The position numbers and the translations under genes were made by a program. Shown here in pieces: positions 9,223 to 19,079 of a stretch of 64,000 bases of DNA (the first letter of the stretch is position 1; each line of letters begins with the position of its first letter). The notes below the pieces were generated by a model. It did no database searches. It had not been told where the DNA came from and saw only the letters and a list, made by a program, of their open reading frames with translations. This DNA is from Enterococcus timonensis (GTDB lineage Bacteria; Bacillota; Bacilli; Lactobacillales; Enterococcaceae): NCBI RefSeq assembly GCF_900104595.1, contig NZ_FNVY01000004.1, forward strand, positions 248,001 to 312,000. Direction: 5' to 3'.

Positions 9223-10104
9223 CTATCCTTCATAATGACGCATAAATAAATCTTCAAGCGTTGGTGGCACTGCTTCAAATTTTTTGACGCCTAATTTTGT
9301 AGCTGCCAGTAAAATATCATTGATATACTGATTATCGGCGGAAAACGTCGCTTGCTGATCGGTTTGAACAAAATCGTGGACGCCAACAATTGAAGCTAGA
9401 GTTGAAAGGTCACCACTTGTTTCAAGCGTAATTGTGGAACGGGTGAGATGGCGCAATTCGTTCAATGTGCCAGTTTCCACAACTTTCCCTTGACGAATAA
9501 TTACTACTTTATCTGCCAAACGTTCCACTTCGCTTAAAATGTGGGAAGAAAGAAGAATTGCTTTGCCGGCATTTTTTATTTTTTCAACTTCATCTTGGAA
9601 AACTGCTTCCATCAATGGATCGAGTCCAGAAGTTGGTTCATCAAAAATATATAAATCAGAATCCACACAAAGAGCGGCGATTAAGCCAACTTTTTGACGA
9701 TTTCCTTTTGAATAACTTTTGGCCTTTTTCTTTGGATCTAGTTCAAAACGTTCAATCAGCTGCTCTCTTTTTTTCTGGTCGCCACCGCCGTGCAATTTGA
9801 TAAATAAGTCAATAATTTCGCCACCAGTTAAATTAGGCCAAAGTGCGACATCGCCAGGAACATAAGAAATTCTGGAATGAATAGCTAAACTATCTTTCCA
9901 AGCATCTTTGCCAAAGATTTCCACTAGGCCGGCATCACGCTGGATGATTCCTAGTAACGTCCGAATGGTGGTGGATTTTCCGGCGCCATTTGGACCGATA
10001 AAACCAACAACTTCACCGGCACCCACAGTAAATGAAACATCATAAAGTGCTTGAAACTTGCCGAATTTTTTTTGTAACCCTTGGACTTTTACAATTTCTG
10101 CCAT
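9223..10104 (-). CDS. ABC exporter ATP-binding protein
   Basis: ABC ATPase of 293 residues. Walker A GPNGAGKST, signature SYSKGNRQKVGLIAAL (YSKGN in place of LSGGQ, as in the drug-exporter DrrA-like group), Walker B LYIFDEPTSGLDP and H-loop LSSHIL are visible. The C-terminal 80 residues are the usual extension of this group and end with PPTLEDLFMRHYEG. The start is ATG at 10104 (MAEIVKVQG), supported by AAGGAG ten bases upstream. A longer frame to 10173 exists but lacks a ribosome site and adds atypical residues. It pairs with the membrane protein at 7588-9201. Confidence 0.88.
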   Translation of the reverse strand: MAEIVKVQGLQKKFGKFQALYDVSFTVGAGEVVGFIGPNGAGKSTTIRTLLGIIQRDAGLVEIFGKDAWKDSLAIHSRISYVPGDVALWPNLTGGEIIDLFIKLHGGGDQKKREQLIERFELDPKKKAKSYSKGNRQKVGLIAALCVDSDLYIFDEPTSGLDPLMEAVFQDEVEKIKNAGKAILLSSHILSEVERLADKVVIIRQGKVVETGTLNELRHLTRSTITLETSGDLSTLASIVGVHDFVQTDQQATFSADNQYINDILLAATKLGVKKFEAVPPTLEDLFMRHYEG

Positions 10105-10252
10105 ACTACTTAGCTCCTTTTTAGTAAAAAAATTTAAAGCGTGCTTTTTGATTTCTAACAAAAAGAGGTTCAAAATAAAACAAATTGAAGGATAAAGTTT
10201 ATTTTTAAGCTTAATTCTCTTTGTTTTAAACTAAAACTCATTTCTAAGGCAT

Positions 10253-10281
10253 ATAATATTCTCTTTTTACTAGTTAGTCAA
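10253..10281 (-). promoter_or_regulatory. Promoter of the ABC exporter operon
   Basis: On the minus strand TTGACT (10281-10276), a 17-bp spacer and TATTAT (10258-10253). Transcription would start near 10246 with a leader of about 140 bases. Confidence 0.7.
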
Positions 10282-10300
10282 TGAGATAAGCAACAAAATT

Positions 10301-10343
10301 AAACTATTTTCCGCTTGATAGTTTCTAACTTGCTCTATATAAT
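10301..10343 (+). promoter_or_regulatory. Promoter and candidate operator of the TetR gene
   Basis: TTGATA (10315-10320), a 17-bp spacer and TATAAT (10338-10343). An inverted repeat AAACTAT-N10-ATAGTTT (10301-10324) overlaps the -35 hexamer, a natural place for the TetR protein to repress itself. Promoter well supported; operator inferred. Confidence 0.65.
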
Positions 10344-10420
10344 AAGAAGAGAAAAGTTGTTGACGGAAAGATATATTTTATTCTTAAAATAAAAGTTTAG
10401 TTAGAAAGTTGGAATTTAAG

Positions 10421-11014
10421 ATGAACGGTTTTGAAAAGCGGACCGCAGAAAAGAAACACCAAGTCATTAATGCGACTTTTGAGCTGATGAATTCAGAGGC
10501 CGGTCTTGAAAATTTGACTATCGAAGAAATTGTTACCTACTCAAAGGTAAGTAAGGCGACAATTTTCAAATATTTTGGCAGCAAAGAAAAATTAATTGGC
10601 GAAGTTTTTAAACATTTTTTAAATCGGATGGGGGAAACTGCCCGGCAGATTATGGAAAAAAATCTACCTTTTGAAGAGACGATGATTGCCATGAGCCAAA
10701 ATAAAATTCAGTTTTTGGAAAAAGTGAACAAACAGTTTTATCTAGATTTGATGGCGCATGTCACGCGCAAGGAAAATGATGAGTTGTCCACTTTGATGGA
10801 AGCATATAGTCAAGAAAGTTTTACCATTATGCTAGATTTATTTCATCGCGGGCGCAAGGAAGGAAAAGTTGCTTTAAAGTATTCGGATGAATTTTTGCTG
10901 CTTTACTTTGAAGCGCTGGTGGAAGGTATTTCCAATCCGAAAATTTATGAAAAAATTATGCCTTACACAAAGGAATGGACGGAATTGATGCTTAAAGGAA
11001 TCGCCCCAGATTAA
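10421..11014 (+). CDS. TetR-family transcriptional regulator
   Basis: A 197-residue regulator with a TetR helix-turn-helix near the N-terminus: INATFELM, then LTIEEIVTYSKVSKATIFKYFGSKEKLIGEVF. The remainder is an all-helical ligand-binding domain. It is divergent from the ABC exporter operon and probably represses both that operon and itself until a substrate of the pump binds. I prefer ATG 10421 with GGAA about eight bases upstream; a TTG at 10409 would add four residues. The ligand is unknown. Confidence 0.85.
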   Translation: MNGFEKRTAEKKHQVINATFELMNSEAGLENLTIEEIVTYSKVSKATIFKYFGSKEKLIGEVFKHFLNRMGETARQIMEKNLPFEETMIAMSQNKIQFLEKVNKQFYLDLMAHVTRKENDELSTLMEAYSQESFTIMLDLFHRGRKEGKVALKYSDEFLLLYFEALVEGISNPKIYEKIMPYTKEWTELMLKGIAPD

Positions 11015-11038
11015 TTGACTGCAAAAAAATTTAAAAAA

Positions 11039-11078
11039 ATCCACCGACAAATTTTTTTGTCGGCGGATCTTTTGCTTT
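11039..11078. terminator. Bidirectional terminator between tetR and the NUDIX regulator
   Basis: ATCCACCGACAA / TTGTCGGCGGAT stem with T-rich sequence on the plus side and A-rich sequence (T-run on minus strand) on the other. It serves both convergent genes. Confidence 0.8.
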
Positions 11079-11080
11079 TT

Positions 11081-11956
11081 TTAACTTTCGATTTTATTTT
11101 TCATTAAGACGTCTTCATTTAGGCGGTAAACTTTAGAAGGACGGCCAATGCCAACAGGTCGTTCGCCGATTTCCACAAAGTAGCGGAGCATTCCTTTTTT
11201 AAAATTAGAATGATCAATATCTTTAAAGGAAAAGCCTAAAAATTTGGCAAATACTTTCCGCGCTTCGGTAATCGTAAACGAATTGCCGAGGACTTGGAGA
11301 ATTTTTGGATCGTGTTCCATGCGATTTAAGACGTGCAAAAAGGCCGTCCAAATAATCAAATGGTGGTCAAAGGCTAAACGGTCAGGCCCAACAGATGCGC
11401 CAGTATTTAGATCCAAGATAATTTTCACATCTTCGTGACTTAAAACCAATTGATGATTGACGCGTTTGATTTCAAACCATTTTGCCGTTTTGGCATCGTC
11501 ACCGGCAGTCAGCGGTTCCTCACCAATAAAAGCTAGATAACTGACGGTCACTACCCAACCACGAGGATCGCGATTCGGTTCAGAAAAAGTGTGGAGCTGC
11601 TGAATTTGATCTAAGGAAATTTCTACACCAGTTTCTTCTTTTGTTTCTCTTAGACAACTCATTTCAGTGGATTCATTAGGATTGACAAATCCACCCGGTA
11701 AAGCCCATGATCCTTGGAAAGGGTGGGTATCACGTTGAATTAGCAATACTTTTAAAGCATCTTCTTTTTTGTTGTAGCACAATAAAACATCATCCACCGT
11801 TAAAAAAGGCGATTCATATTTCGGGAAATCCTGAGATTTATACCAGGTTAAAAATTCCTCTTCACTCGCTTGGTGATTGTAATAATATTTTTCCGCTTGC
11901 TTGGTTGGAAAGTTTTTCATCTTTTTTGTGAGCCTGCTTTCTGGTTTCTCTTGCAT
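11081..11956 (-). CDS. NUDIX domain plus winged-helix regulator, NrtR-like
   Basis: A 291-residue protein. The N-terminal half is a NUDIX hydrolase fold with the box GGFVNPNE...RETKEETGV complete. The C-terminal part is a winged-helix DNA-binding region with the family-typical GRPSKVYRLNEDV close to the end. This two-domain plan is that of NrtR, a regulator of NAD metabolism that senses ADP-ribose derivatives. Full NUDIX catalytic residues suggest it could still hydrolyse ADP-ribose or a related compound. No NAD gene is adjacent, so its targets are elsewhere. A terminator is shared with tetR. Confidence 0.8.
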   Translation of the reverse strand: MQEKPESRLTKKMKNFPTKQAEKYYYNHQASEEEFLTWYKSQDFPKYESPFLTVDDVLLCYNKKEDALKVLLIQRDTHPFQGSWALPGGFVNPNESTEMSCLRETKEETGVEISLDQIQQLHTFSEPNRDPRGWVVTVSYLAFIGEEPLTAGDDAKTAKWFEIKRVNHQLVLSHEDVKIILDLNTGASVGPDRLAFDHHLIIWTAFLHVLNRMEHDPKILQVLGNSFTITEARKVFAKFLGFSFKDIDHSNFKKGMLRYFVEIGERPVGIGRPSKVYRLNEDVLMKNKIES

Positions 11957-12071
11957 TTATTTTAGCAAAAAAAACGGTAAATTCCAAGGCACAGCCTAAT
12001 TTTGATAAAAAGGGCGTGACAAAATTTTGTTTTTTAATCGATTCGTAATAGGAAAATGAAAAAAGATACGC

Positions 12072-12077
12072 TATAAT
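12072..12077 (+). promoter_or_regulatory. -10 box of the deoxynucleoside kinase gene
   Basis: TATAAT at 12072-12077, 25 bases before the ATG at 12103. No good -35 hexamer at 16-18 bp is seen. Confidence 0.5.
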
Positions 12078-12102
12078 AACCAAGACCAAATGAAGGAAGG
12101 CG

Positions 12103-12753
12103 ATGAACATTTTGATAATCACCAGTGGGACGATTGGCTCAGGAAAATCTTCCTTGACCACGCTCTTAAGTCAGGAGCTAGGCACCGAAGCATTCTATGA
12201 AAGTGTCGACAACAATCCCGTTTTACCACTTTTTTATTCAGATCCAGAACAATATGCATTTTTATTGCAAATTTTCTTTTTAAATACGCGTTTTGCCAGC
12301 ATTAAAAAAGCGCTGAAAGACGATAATAACGTGTTAGACCGCTCGATTTATGAAGATAGTCTTTTTTTTCATATGAATGCGGAAATGGGCCGGGCCACGC
12401 AAACAGAAGTGGAAGTCTATGATAAATTGCTAGAAACGATGCTTAATGAAATTCAATTGGCGGCGCCGAAAAAAGCCCCCGATTTGCTCGTCCATATTGA
12501 AGTTAGCTTAGAAACCATGCTCAAACGGATTGAAAAGCGCGGCCGGGACTATGAACAGTTAAGTCACGACGAAACGCTATATAATTATTATGCCGAACTT
12601 AATGGCCGCTACGTAAAATGGTTTGAAGATTATGATTACTCACCAAAAATTAAAATTGATGGCGATCGTTATGATTTTATGGAAAATGCTGAAGACAGAG
12701 CAGCCGTCTTGGAACAAATTAAAGGAAAACTCCAAGAACTAGGGCGCATTTAA
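12103..12753 (+). CDS. Deoxynucleoside kinase (dAK/dGK type)
   Basis: A 216-residue kinase that phosphorylates deoxynucleosides with ATP for salvage. The P-loop is GTIGSGKSS (residues 8-16). VLDRSIYEDSLFF carries the DRS motif of the Dck/Dgk family and ERIEKR-type arginines (LKRIEKRGRDYEQ) form the lid. Gram-positive genomes usually carry two such genes, one for dA/dC and one for dG. Which one this is cannot be decided here. GAAGGAAGG precedes the ATG, and a terminator follows. Confidence 0.87.
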   Translation: MNILIITSGTIGSGKSSLTTLLSQELGTEAFYESVDNNPVLPLFYSDPEQYAFLLQIFFLNTRFASIKKALKDDNNVLDRSIYEDSLFFHMNAEMGRATQTEVEVYDKLLETMLNEIQLAAPKKAPDLLVHIEVSLETMLKRIEKRGRDYEQLSHDETLYNYYAELNGRYVKWFEDYDYSPKIKIDGDRYDFMENAEDRAAVLEQIKGKLQELGRI

Positions 12754-12763
12754 TATTTAAGTC

Positions 12764-12793
12764 AAGAAAATCTTTCGGGATTTTCTTTTTTTT
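12764..12793 (+). terminator. Terminator after the deoxynucleoside kinase gene
   Basis: AAGAAAATC-TTTCGG-GATTTTCTT with a T-run. Confidence 0.85.
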
Positions 12794-12829
12794 GCGGAAT
12801 AAATTGATTTTTCCTCTCTTAATTTATGT

Positions 12830-12859
12830 TATAATGCTAGTAAATTGTGCCTTGGCACA
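12830..12859 (+). promoter_or_regulatory. metG -10 box and downstream perfect dyad
   Basis: TATAAT at 12830-12835. A perfect palindrome TGTGCC-TT-GGCACA (12846-12859) sits at about +5 to +18 of the predicted transcript, between the promoter and the ribosome site. It could be an operator or a short 5' hairpin. The leader is about 50 bases, too short for a T-box. Confidence 0.5.
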
Positions 12860-12862
12860 TGA

Positions 12863-14900
<2,038 letters not shown>

Positions 14901-14902
<2 letters not shown>

Positions 14903-15018
14903 GTTGTCGCAGGCGCGTTTAACGGTGTAGAGAATTAGGAAAATGGTGAATGACTGCAAAGCAGTCAGCAGGTATTTTATCTATTTCCCTAGCTACTGGA
15001 CAAAACACACCGTCAATC
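14901..15018 (+). repeat. Dispersed 3'-UTR palindromic element, unit R2 (after metG, chimeric)
   Basis: AGGTTGT overlaps the metG stop codon; the end is ACACCGTCAATC followed by another AGGTTGT (15019-15025). The inner hairpin GACTGC-AAA-GCAGTC and both conserved boxes are present. The outer arms do not match: the 5' arm is of the GTTGTCG type and the 3' arm CAAAACACACC belongs to the GTTGTGTTTTG type. Confidence 0.75.
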
Positions 15019-15058
15019 AGGTTGTCGTAGACATTTCTAAAAGTTGTAAACATCACAG

Positions 15059-15093
15059 GGAGCGCATTTGCGGGCAAATGTTCTCCTTTTTTT
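15059..15093 (+). terminator. Terminator after metG and its repeat
   Basis: GGAG-CATTTGC / GCAAATG-CTCC hairpin followed by seven T, 22 bases before tatD. Confidence 0.75.
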
Positions 15094-15114
15094 GCAGAAA
15101 GGAAGGAAATCCCT

Positions 15115-15894
15115 TTGAAGATTTTTGATTCTCATACTCATTTAAATGCGGAACAATTTAATGATGATATCCCGGAAACTTTGGCGCGCGCAGCGGAGCT
15201 TGACGTGAGGGAAATGGCGGTGGTGGGCTTTGATTATCCTACTATTGAAAAGACGCTGGCTTTAAGTCAAGAGTATCCGAATATCTGGTCAATTATTGGC
15301 TGGCATCCTACTGAAGCTGGTAGTTACAATGCTGATGTTGAAAAATATTTGCAGACGCACTTGCAAGATCCTTTTGTAGTAGCCCTGGGCGAAATTGGTT
15401 TGGACTATCATTGGATGGAAGATCCTAAAGAAGTGCAAGATAAAGTTTTCCGTCGTCAAATTGCTATTGCTAAAGAATTTAATTTACCGATTTCTGTCCA
15501 CACAAGAGACGCCATAGAAGATACTTATCAAATTTTAAAAGAAGAAGATGTGCGCGATATTGGCGGCATTATGCATAGTTATTCTGGATCAGCAGAATTT
15601 GCTAAAAAATTCCTCGATCTGGGTATGCATATTTCGTTTTCTGGCGTAGTGACTTTTAAAAAGGCATTAGATGTGCAAGAATCCACTCAAATGGTGCCCT
15701 TAGACAAAATGTTAGTAGAAACTGATGCGCCTTATTTAGCACCGATGCCTTATCGTGGTAAACGCAATGAACCAGGTTACACTCGTTATGTAGTGGAAAA
15801 AATTGCCGAGCTGCGGAATATGTCAACAGAAGATGTGGCGACACAAACATTTCACAACGCAGAAAAATTATTTAAACTTGAAGGAAAAATTTAA
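15115..15894 (+). CDS. tatD: TatD-family metal-dependent DNase
   Basis: A 259-residue TIM-barrel hydrolase. Metal ligands are visible in DSHTHLN (residues 4-10), [24 protein letters not shown] and ETDAPYL. TatD enzymes act as 3'-5' exonucleases on DNA and possibly RNA. The start is TTG 15115, chosen for AAGGAAGG eleven bases upstream. The stop overlaps the rnmV start (TAATG). The order tatD-rnmV-rsmA is widely conserved in Firmicutes and supports the call. Confidence 0.93.
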   Translation: MKIFDSHTHLNAEQFNDDIPETLARAAELDVREMAVVGFDYPTIEKTLALSQEYPNIWSIIGWHPTEAGSYNADVEKYLQTHLQDPFVVALGEIGLDYHWMEDPKEVQDKVFRRQIAIAKEFNLPISVHTRDAIEDTYQILKEEDVRDIGGIMHSYSGSAEFAKKFLDLGMHISFSGVVTFKKALDVQESTQMVPLDKMLVETDAPYLAPMPYRGKRNEPGYTRYVVEKIAELRNMSTEDVATQTFHNAEKLFKLEGKI

Positions 15895-16451
15895 TGGAAA
15901 AAATTCAAGAAATTATTGTGGTGGAAGGTCGAGACGACACGCGGCGACTGAAAGAAATTTTTGATGTCGATACGATTGAAACCATTGGCTCAGCTATCAA
16001 TGAAGAAATTTTAAATAAAATTCAACTGGCTGATGAAAAGCGGGGCGTAATTATTTTTACTGATCCTGATTTTGCCGGCGAAAAAATCCGCAAAACTATC
16101 GCCGCTGCTGTTCCGCGAGCAAAACATGCTTTTCTCACTAAAAAAGAAGGCGCCGGGCAAAAAAAATATGCTTCACTTGGGGTAGAACACGCCACCACAG
16201 AAGCTATCGTCCGCGCGTTATCGCAAGTCTACACGCCAGCCACCGAAGATTTTCCGGAAATTTCCATCAGCGAACTGCAGCAATTAGGTTTAACCAATGG
16301 CCCCAATGCTAAAAAGTTGCGAGAAAAAATCGGCGAATCTTTAGGAATTGGCTATACGAACGGCAAACAATTACAAAAACGCTTGAAAATGTTTGGCATT
16401 GATTTAGCCGAATTGAAAAAAGCCTTAGCAAAGGAGGATCTTAATGACTGA
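15894..16451 (+). CDS. rnmV: Ribonuclease M5
   Basis: Matures 5S rRNA by cutting the precursor. It is a 185-residue protein with an N-terminal Toprim domain: VVEGRDDT holds the catalytic Glu and [12 protein letters not shown] the D-x-D metal motif. The C-terminal half carries the 5S-binding extension ending [17 protein letters not shown]. Its ATG shares a base with the tatD stop, and its last eight bases overlap the rsmA start, so the three genes are translationally coupled. Confidence 0.94.
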   Translation: MEKIQEIIVVEGRDDTRRLKEIFDVDTIETIGSAINEEILNKIQLADEKRGVIIFTDPDFAGEKIRKTIAAAVPRAKHAFLTKKEGAGQKKYASLGVEHATTEAIVRALSQVYTPATEDFPEISISELQQLGLTNGPNAKKLREKIGESLGIGYTNGKQLQKRLKMFGIDLAELKKALAKEDLND

Positions 16452-17322
16452 TAAATTAATTGCTACACCGAGTCGAACCAATGAAATAATGAAAAAGTAC
16501 AACTTAAAAACTAAAAAAAGTTTGGGACAGAATTTTATTACTGATCCTAATATTTTAGAAAAAATTGTCACAACGGCGCAATTAGATAAATTTACGAATG
16601 TTGTGGAAGTTGGTCCAGGGATCGGTGGCTTAACCGAAATTTTGGCCCAACATAGTAAAAAAGTTTTGGCTTATGAACTAGATCAACGCCTGCTTCCTGT
16701 TTTAGCAGATACTTTACAACAATATGATAATATTACCGTCTTACATCAAGACGTGTTACAAGCTCATTTGGCTAAAGATTTTGCCGAAAATTTTGAAGCG
16801 GGTCCCGTGAAAGTGGTCGCCAATCTTCCTTATTACATTACGACACCCATTATGATGCATTTTTTGGAAAGTGATGTGGAAGTAGCCCAATTAGTAGTGA
16901 TGATGCAAAAAGAAGTGGCTGAGCGGATTACCGCCAAGCCAAATTCTAAAGCGTACGGCTCACTATCGATTGCCGTGCAATACTTTATGGATGCTCAAAT
17001 TGCTTTTATCGTGCCAAAAACGGTTTTCGTACCGCAACCGAATGTGGACTCGGCGATTTTATCTTTAGAAAAACGCAGCGAGCCATTAGTTTCAGTAGTA
17101 GACGAAAAACAATTTTTCAAATTAGTTAAAGGTGCTTTTCAATTGCGCCGCAAAACTTTGTGGAATAATTTGCTGAGCATGTATGGAAAAGATGAAGCAG
17201 TCAGAACTTGGTTAACCGAAGCTTTGCAAACAGCTGAAATCGACCCGATTCGTCGCGGAGAAAGCTTAAGTATTGAAGACTTTGCTCGTTTAAGTAATGC
17301 TTTAGTTAATAGTAAATTGTAA
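16444..17322 (+). CDS. rsmA: 16S rRNA dimethyladenosine transferase (KsgA/RsmA)
   Basis: Dimethylates the two adjacent adenines of helix 45 in 16S rRNA using SAM. Family signatures: [15 protein letters not shown] (about residue 22-36), the SAM motif [13 protein letters not shown], and the catalytic [10 protein letters not shown]. The length of 292 residues is normal. AAGGAGG lies within the end of rnmV just before the ATG. A strong terminator follows directly, closing the tatD-rnmV-rsmA operon. Confidence 0.96.
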   Translation: MTDKLIATPSRTNEIMKKYNLKTKKSLGQNFITDPNILEKIVTTAQLDKFTNVVEVGPGIGGLTEILAQHSKKVLAYELDQRLLPVLADTLQQYDNITVLHQDVLQAHLAKDFAENFEAGPVKVVANLPYYITTPIMMHFLESDVEVAQLVVMMQKEVAERITAKPNSKAYGSLSIAVQYFMDAQIAFIVPKTVFVPQPNVDSAILSLEKRSEPLVSVVDEKQFFKLVKGAFQLRRKTLWNNLLSMYGKDEAVRTWLTEALQTAEIDPIRRGESLSIEDFARLSNALVNSKL

Positions 17323-17323
17323 A

Positions 17324-17354
17324 AGCAAGGTGTCTTGACACCTTGCTTTTTTTT
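17324..17354 (+). terminator. Terminator of the tatD-rnmV-rsmA operon
   Basis: AGCAAGGTGT-CTTG-ACACCTTGCT with eight T; begins two bases after the rsmA stop. Confidence 0.95.
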
Positions 17355-17393
17355 CGGTACACTTAACTCCGATAGAAATTGGAGGGAAAGTAA

Positions 17394-17993
17394 ATGCAAA
17401 ATAAAAAATCAGTTTATCAATTAACGATTTCCGCCTTACTTATTGCGCTAGGAATTTTAATCCCATTTGTGATGCCGAGAATTACGGTAGGACCGGCAAG
17501 TTTTACGTTAGCAAGTCATGTGCCGGTATTTTTGGCGATGTTTATTTCACCATTTTCAGCAGTCGTAGTGAGTATCGGAACGGCATTTGGTTTCTTTATG
17601 ACCTCGACGCCTATTATTGCTATGCGAGCAGCCAGCCATTTAATTTTTGCTGTGATTGGCGCATATTATTTGAAAAAAAATCCGCAAATTGTTTTTGAAC
17701 CGAAAAAATTTCTTGTTTTTAACTTAGTCATTGGCGTGATTCATTCAGCCGTCGAACTAGTAGTTATCGCCGTCTTTTTCACCATGGGAAATATGCCGCA
17801 AACGTATTACGATCAAGGATTTTTCATGTCGATTATTCTCTTGATGGGTCTCGGCGGATTCGTTCACTCATTTGTTGATTACTCCATCGCGTTTTATATT
17901 GCCAAAACTTTAGCCAAATCTCTAAAATTACCCGTTTTTGTCGCTGGTAAACAAAAAATGCAAAAGCTCACTTCAAAAGGGCTAGCGCAATAA
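17394..17993 (+). CDS. ECF transporter substrate-binding (S) component
   Basis: A 199-residue protein with about six membrane segments. It has the look of a vitamin-uptake S component: short N-terminus, TISALLIALGILIPF as first segment, then RITVGPASFTLASHVPVFLAMF and GLGGFVHSFVDYSIAFY near the end. It would bind a vitamin or precursor and dock on a shared EcfAAT module encoded elsewhere. Niacin (NiaX) is one possible substrate, but I cannot confirm it. GGAGGG precedes the ATG; terminators lie on both sides, so it is monocistronic. Confidence 0.7.
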   Translation: MQNKKSVYQLTISALLIALGILIPFVMPRITVGPASFTLASHVPVFLAMFISPFSAVVVSIGTAFGFFMTSTPIIAMRAASHLIFAVIGAYYLKKNPQIVFEPKKFLVFNLVIGVIHSAVELVVIAVFFTMGNMPQTYYDQGFFMSIILLMGLGGFVHSFVDYSIAFYIAKTLAKSLKLPVFVAGKQKMQKLTSKGLAQ

Positions 17994-18010
17994 GATAATT
18001 TAATGAAGCT

Positions 18011-18049
18011 AATCTCTGTTAGATATCAAGTCTAACAGAGATTTTTTTT
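18011..18049 (+). terminator. Terminator after the ECF S-component gene
   Basis: AATCTCTGTTAGA / TCTAACAGAGATT with a run of eight T. Confidence 0.92.
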
Positions 18050-18200
18050 GTTAAATTTGTTAGTTAGGGTGGAAAACGGACCAAATAGGAAATGGACGAT
18101 AAAATCGTTTTCTTTTGTGCTATGATGAGCATGGAAAGAGTCGATTGACGTTGCAGATTTAACAATATCTTTTCAAAAAAAAGAGAGAAGAGGATTTTTC

Positions 18201-18652
18201 ATGAAAAAATATTTATCTTTGTTGCTTTCTACAACTACTTTAGCTATGGTTCCATTAGGCAGTGTAACTCAAGTTTCGGCACAGGAAGTTTTACAGTAAC
18301 CTACAGCTCAGATGTCAGTTGCTGCTGTTTTCCCAACCGCGTGGAGTGTCTTAAATACCACATACGGTGATAAAAAACTTGATAACTTGATAACTTGAAA
18401 CAGGCAACAGGTTTAGGAATTCTAGCACAAATTTTTAAGGTTCCTGGAGCGACTATAGCTACCAGCATTGTTCTAGCGGTTATCAACTTTGAAACAGATC
18501 ATGTTTATTACCGTAGCGTGAATTATATTCGCGCTTATAGCGGTGTGGAGCAACAGCGTTATTCTAAAGTATATATTTATGGTGATTCTGCTAGAACTAA
18601 ATTAATCGACACATATGAAACACCAATTCAAATCATTTATCTTGGAGGATAG
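18201..18652 (+). pseudogene. Broken gene for a secreted protein of unknown function
   Basis: ATG 18201 follows AGAAGAGGA and opens a clear Sec signal peptide, MKKYLSLLLSTTTLAMVP...QVSAQ. A TAA stops translation after 32 codons (18297-18299). The frame then continues (PTAQMSVAAVFPTAWSVL...GDKKLDN) until 18378-18393, where CTTGATAA is present twice in tandem. Removing one copy restores the frame into KQATGLGILAQIF...YGDSARTKLIDTYETPIQIIYLGG, ending at 18652. The ancestral protein would have been about 147 residues. I do not recognise the family. It ends three bases before an intact small membrane-protein gene, suggesting a former pair such as a secreted peptide with its immunity or export partner; this is conjecture. 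Confidence 0.75.
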
Positions 18653-18655
18653 AGT

Positions 18656-18913
18656 ATGGAAAAGAAAGTTAATGTTTTAATTTATATCGTCCTTTTTGGT
18701 TCTTTAATATTTTCTTGGATTGCCCGGACATTTTTTTCTCAGCTACTTTGGGATCAAATATTTTCGATTACTTTCTTTCTTTTATTCGGATTGTACTTTT
18801 TAAAAGAATTAGCTCTCCGAAAAAAATCTGGTGGTCATCTCGGGTGGATTATTACATTTGGAATAATGACCATTTGGCACTTTTGGATAGTATTAAAAGT
18901 TTTTTTCTTTTAA
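18656..18913 (+). CDS. Small membrane protein downstream of the pseudogene
   Basis: An 85-residue protein with three hydrophobic segments (about residues 7-25, 31-50 and 63-84) and a basic patch ALRKKSGGH between the second and third. GGAGGATAG overlaps the end of the upstream broken gene and provides the ribosome site, so the two were one operon. The family is not recognised. Small three-segment proteins next to secreted peptides are often immunity proteins, which is only a guess here. A terminator follows at once. Confidence 0.6.
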   Translation: MEKKVNVLIYIVLFGSLIFSWIARTFFSQLLWDQIFSITFFLLFGLYFLKELALRKKSGGHLGWIITFGIMTIWHFWIVLKVFFF

Positions 18914-18960
18914 AAAATAGCCGCCAGCAATTGTCAAAAACGAGAGCTGGTGGCTATTTT
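18913..18960 (+). terminator. Terminator after the small membrane protein gene
   Basis: AAAATAGCCGCCAGC / GCTGGTGGCTATTTT stem ending in T. Confidence 0.8.
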
Positions 18961-19032
18961 AATGCACTAGAAACTGTTTTATTTTTGAATAATACTTCTG
19001 AGAAAAAGTCATTTTTTTAAATTTTTGTTCGC

Positions 19033-19061
19033 TTTACAACGCGAATGTACGTTCGTATAAT
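19033..19061 (+). promoter_or_regulatory. LexA-controlled promoter of the Y-family polymerase
   Basis: TTTACA (19033-19038), a 17-bp spacer and TATAAT (19056-19061). The spacer holds CGAATGTACGTTCG (19042-19055), which fits the Gram-positive SOS box CGAAC-N4-GTTCG with one change. A repressor bound there would block the promoter until DNA damage. Confidence 0.85.
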
Positions 19062-19079
19062 AAAAGTGAGGTGAGGAAA

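Noticed and set aside
11862-12161. Minus-strand ORF across the NUDIX-dNK gap
   Set aside because: No ribosome site; it overlaps two well supported genes on opposite strands.
14943-15128. ORF of 61 codons between metG and tatD
   Set aside because: It lies across repeat unit R2 and the terminator, has no ribosome site and no protein-like composition.
18715-19020. 101-codon ORF overlapping the small membrane protein gene
   Set aside because: It is out of frame with the gene that has a ribosome site, and it reads through the terminator.
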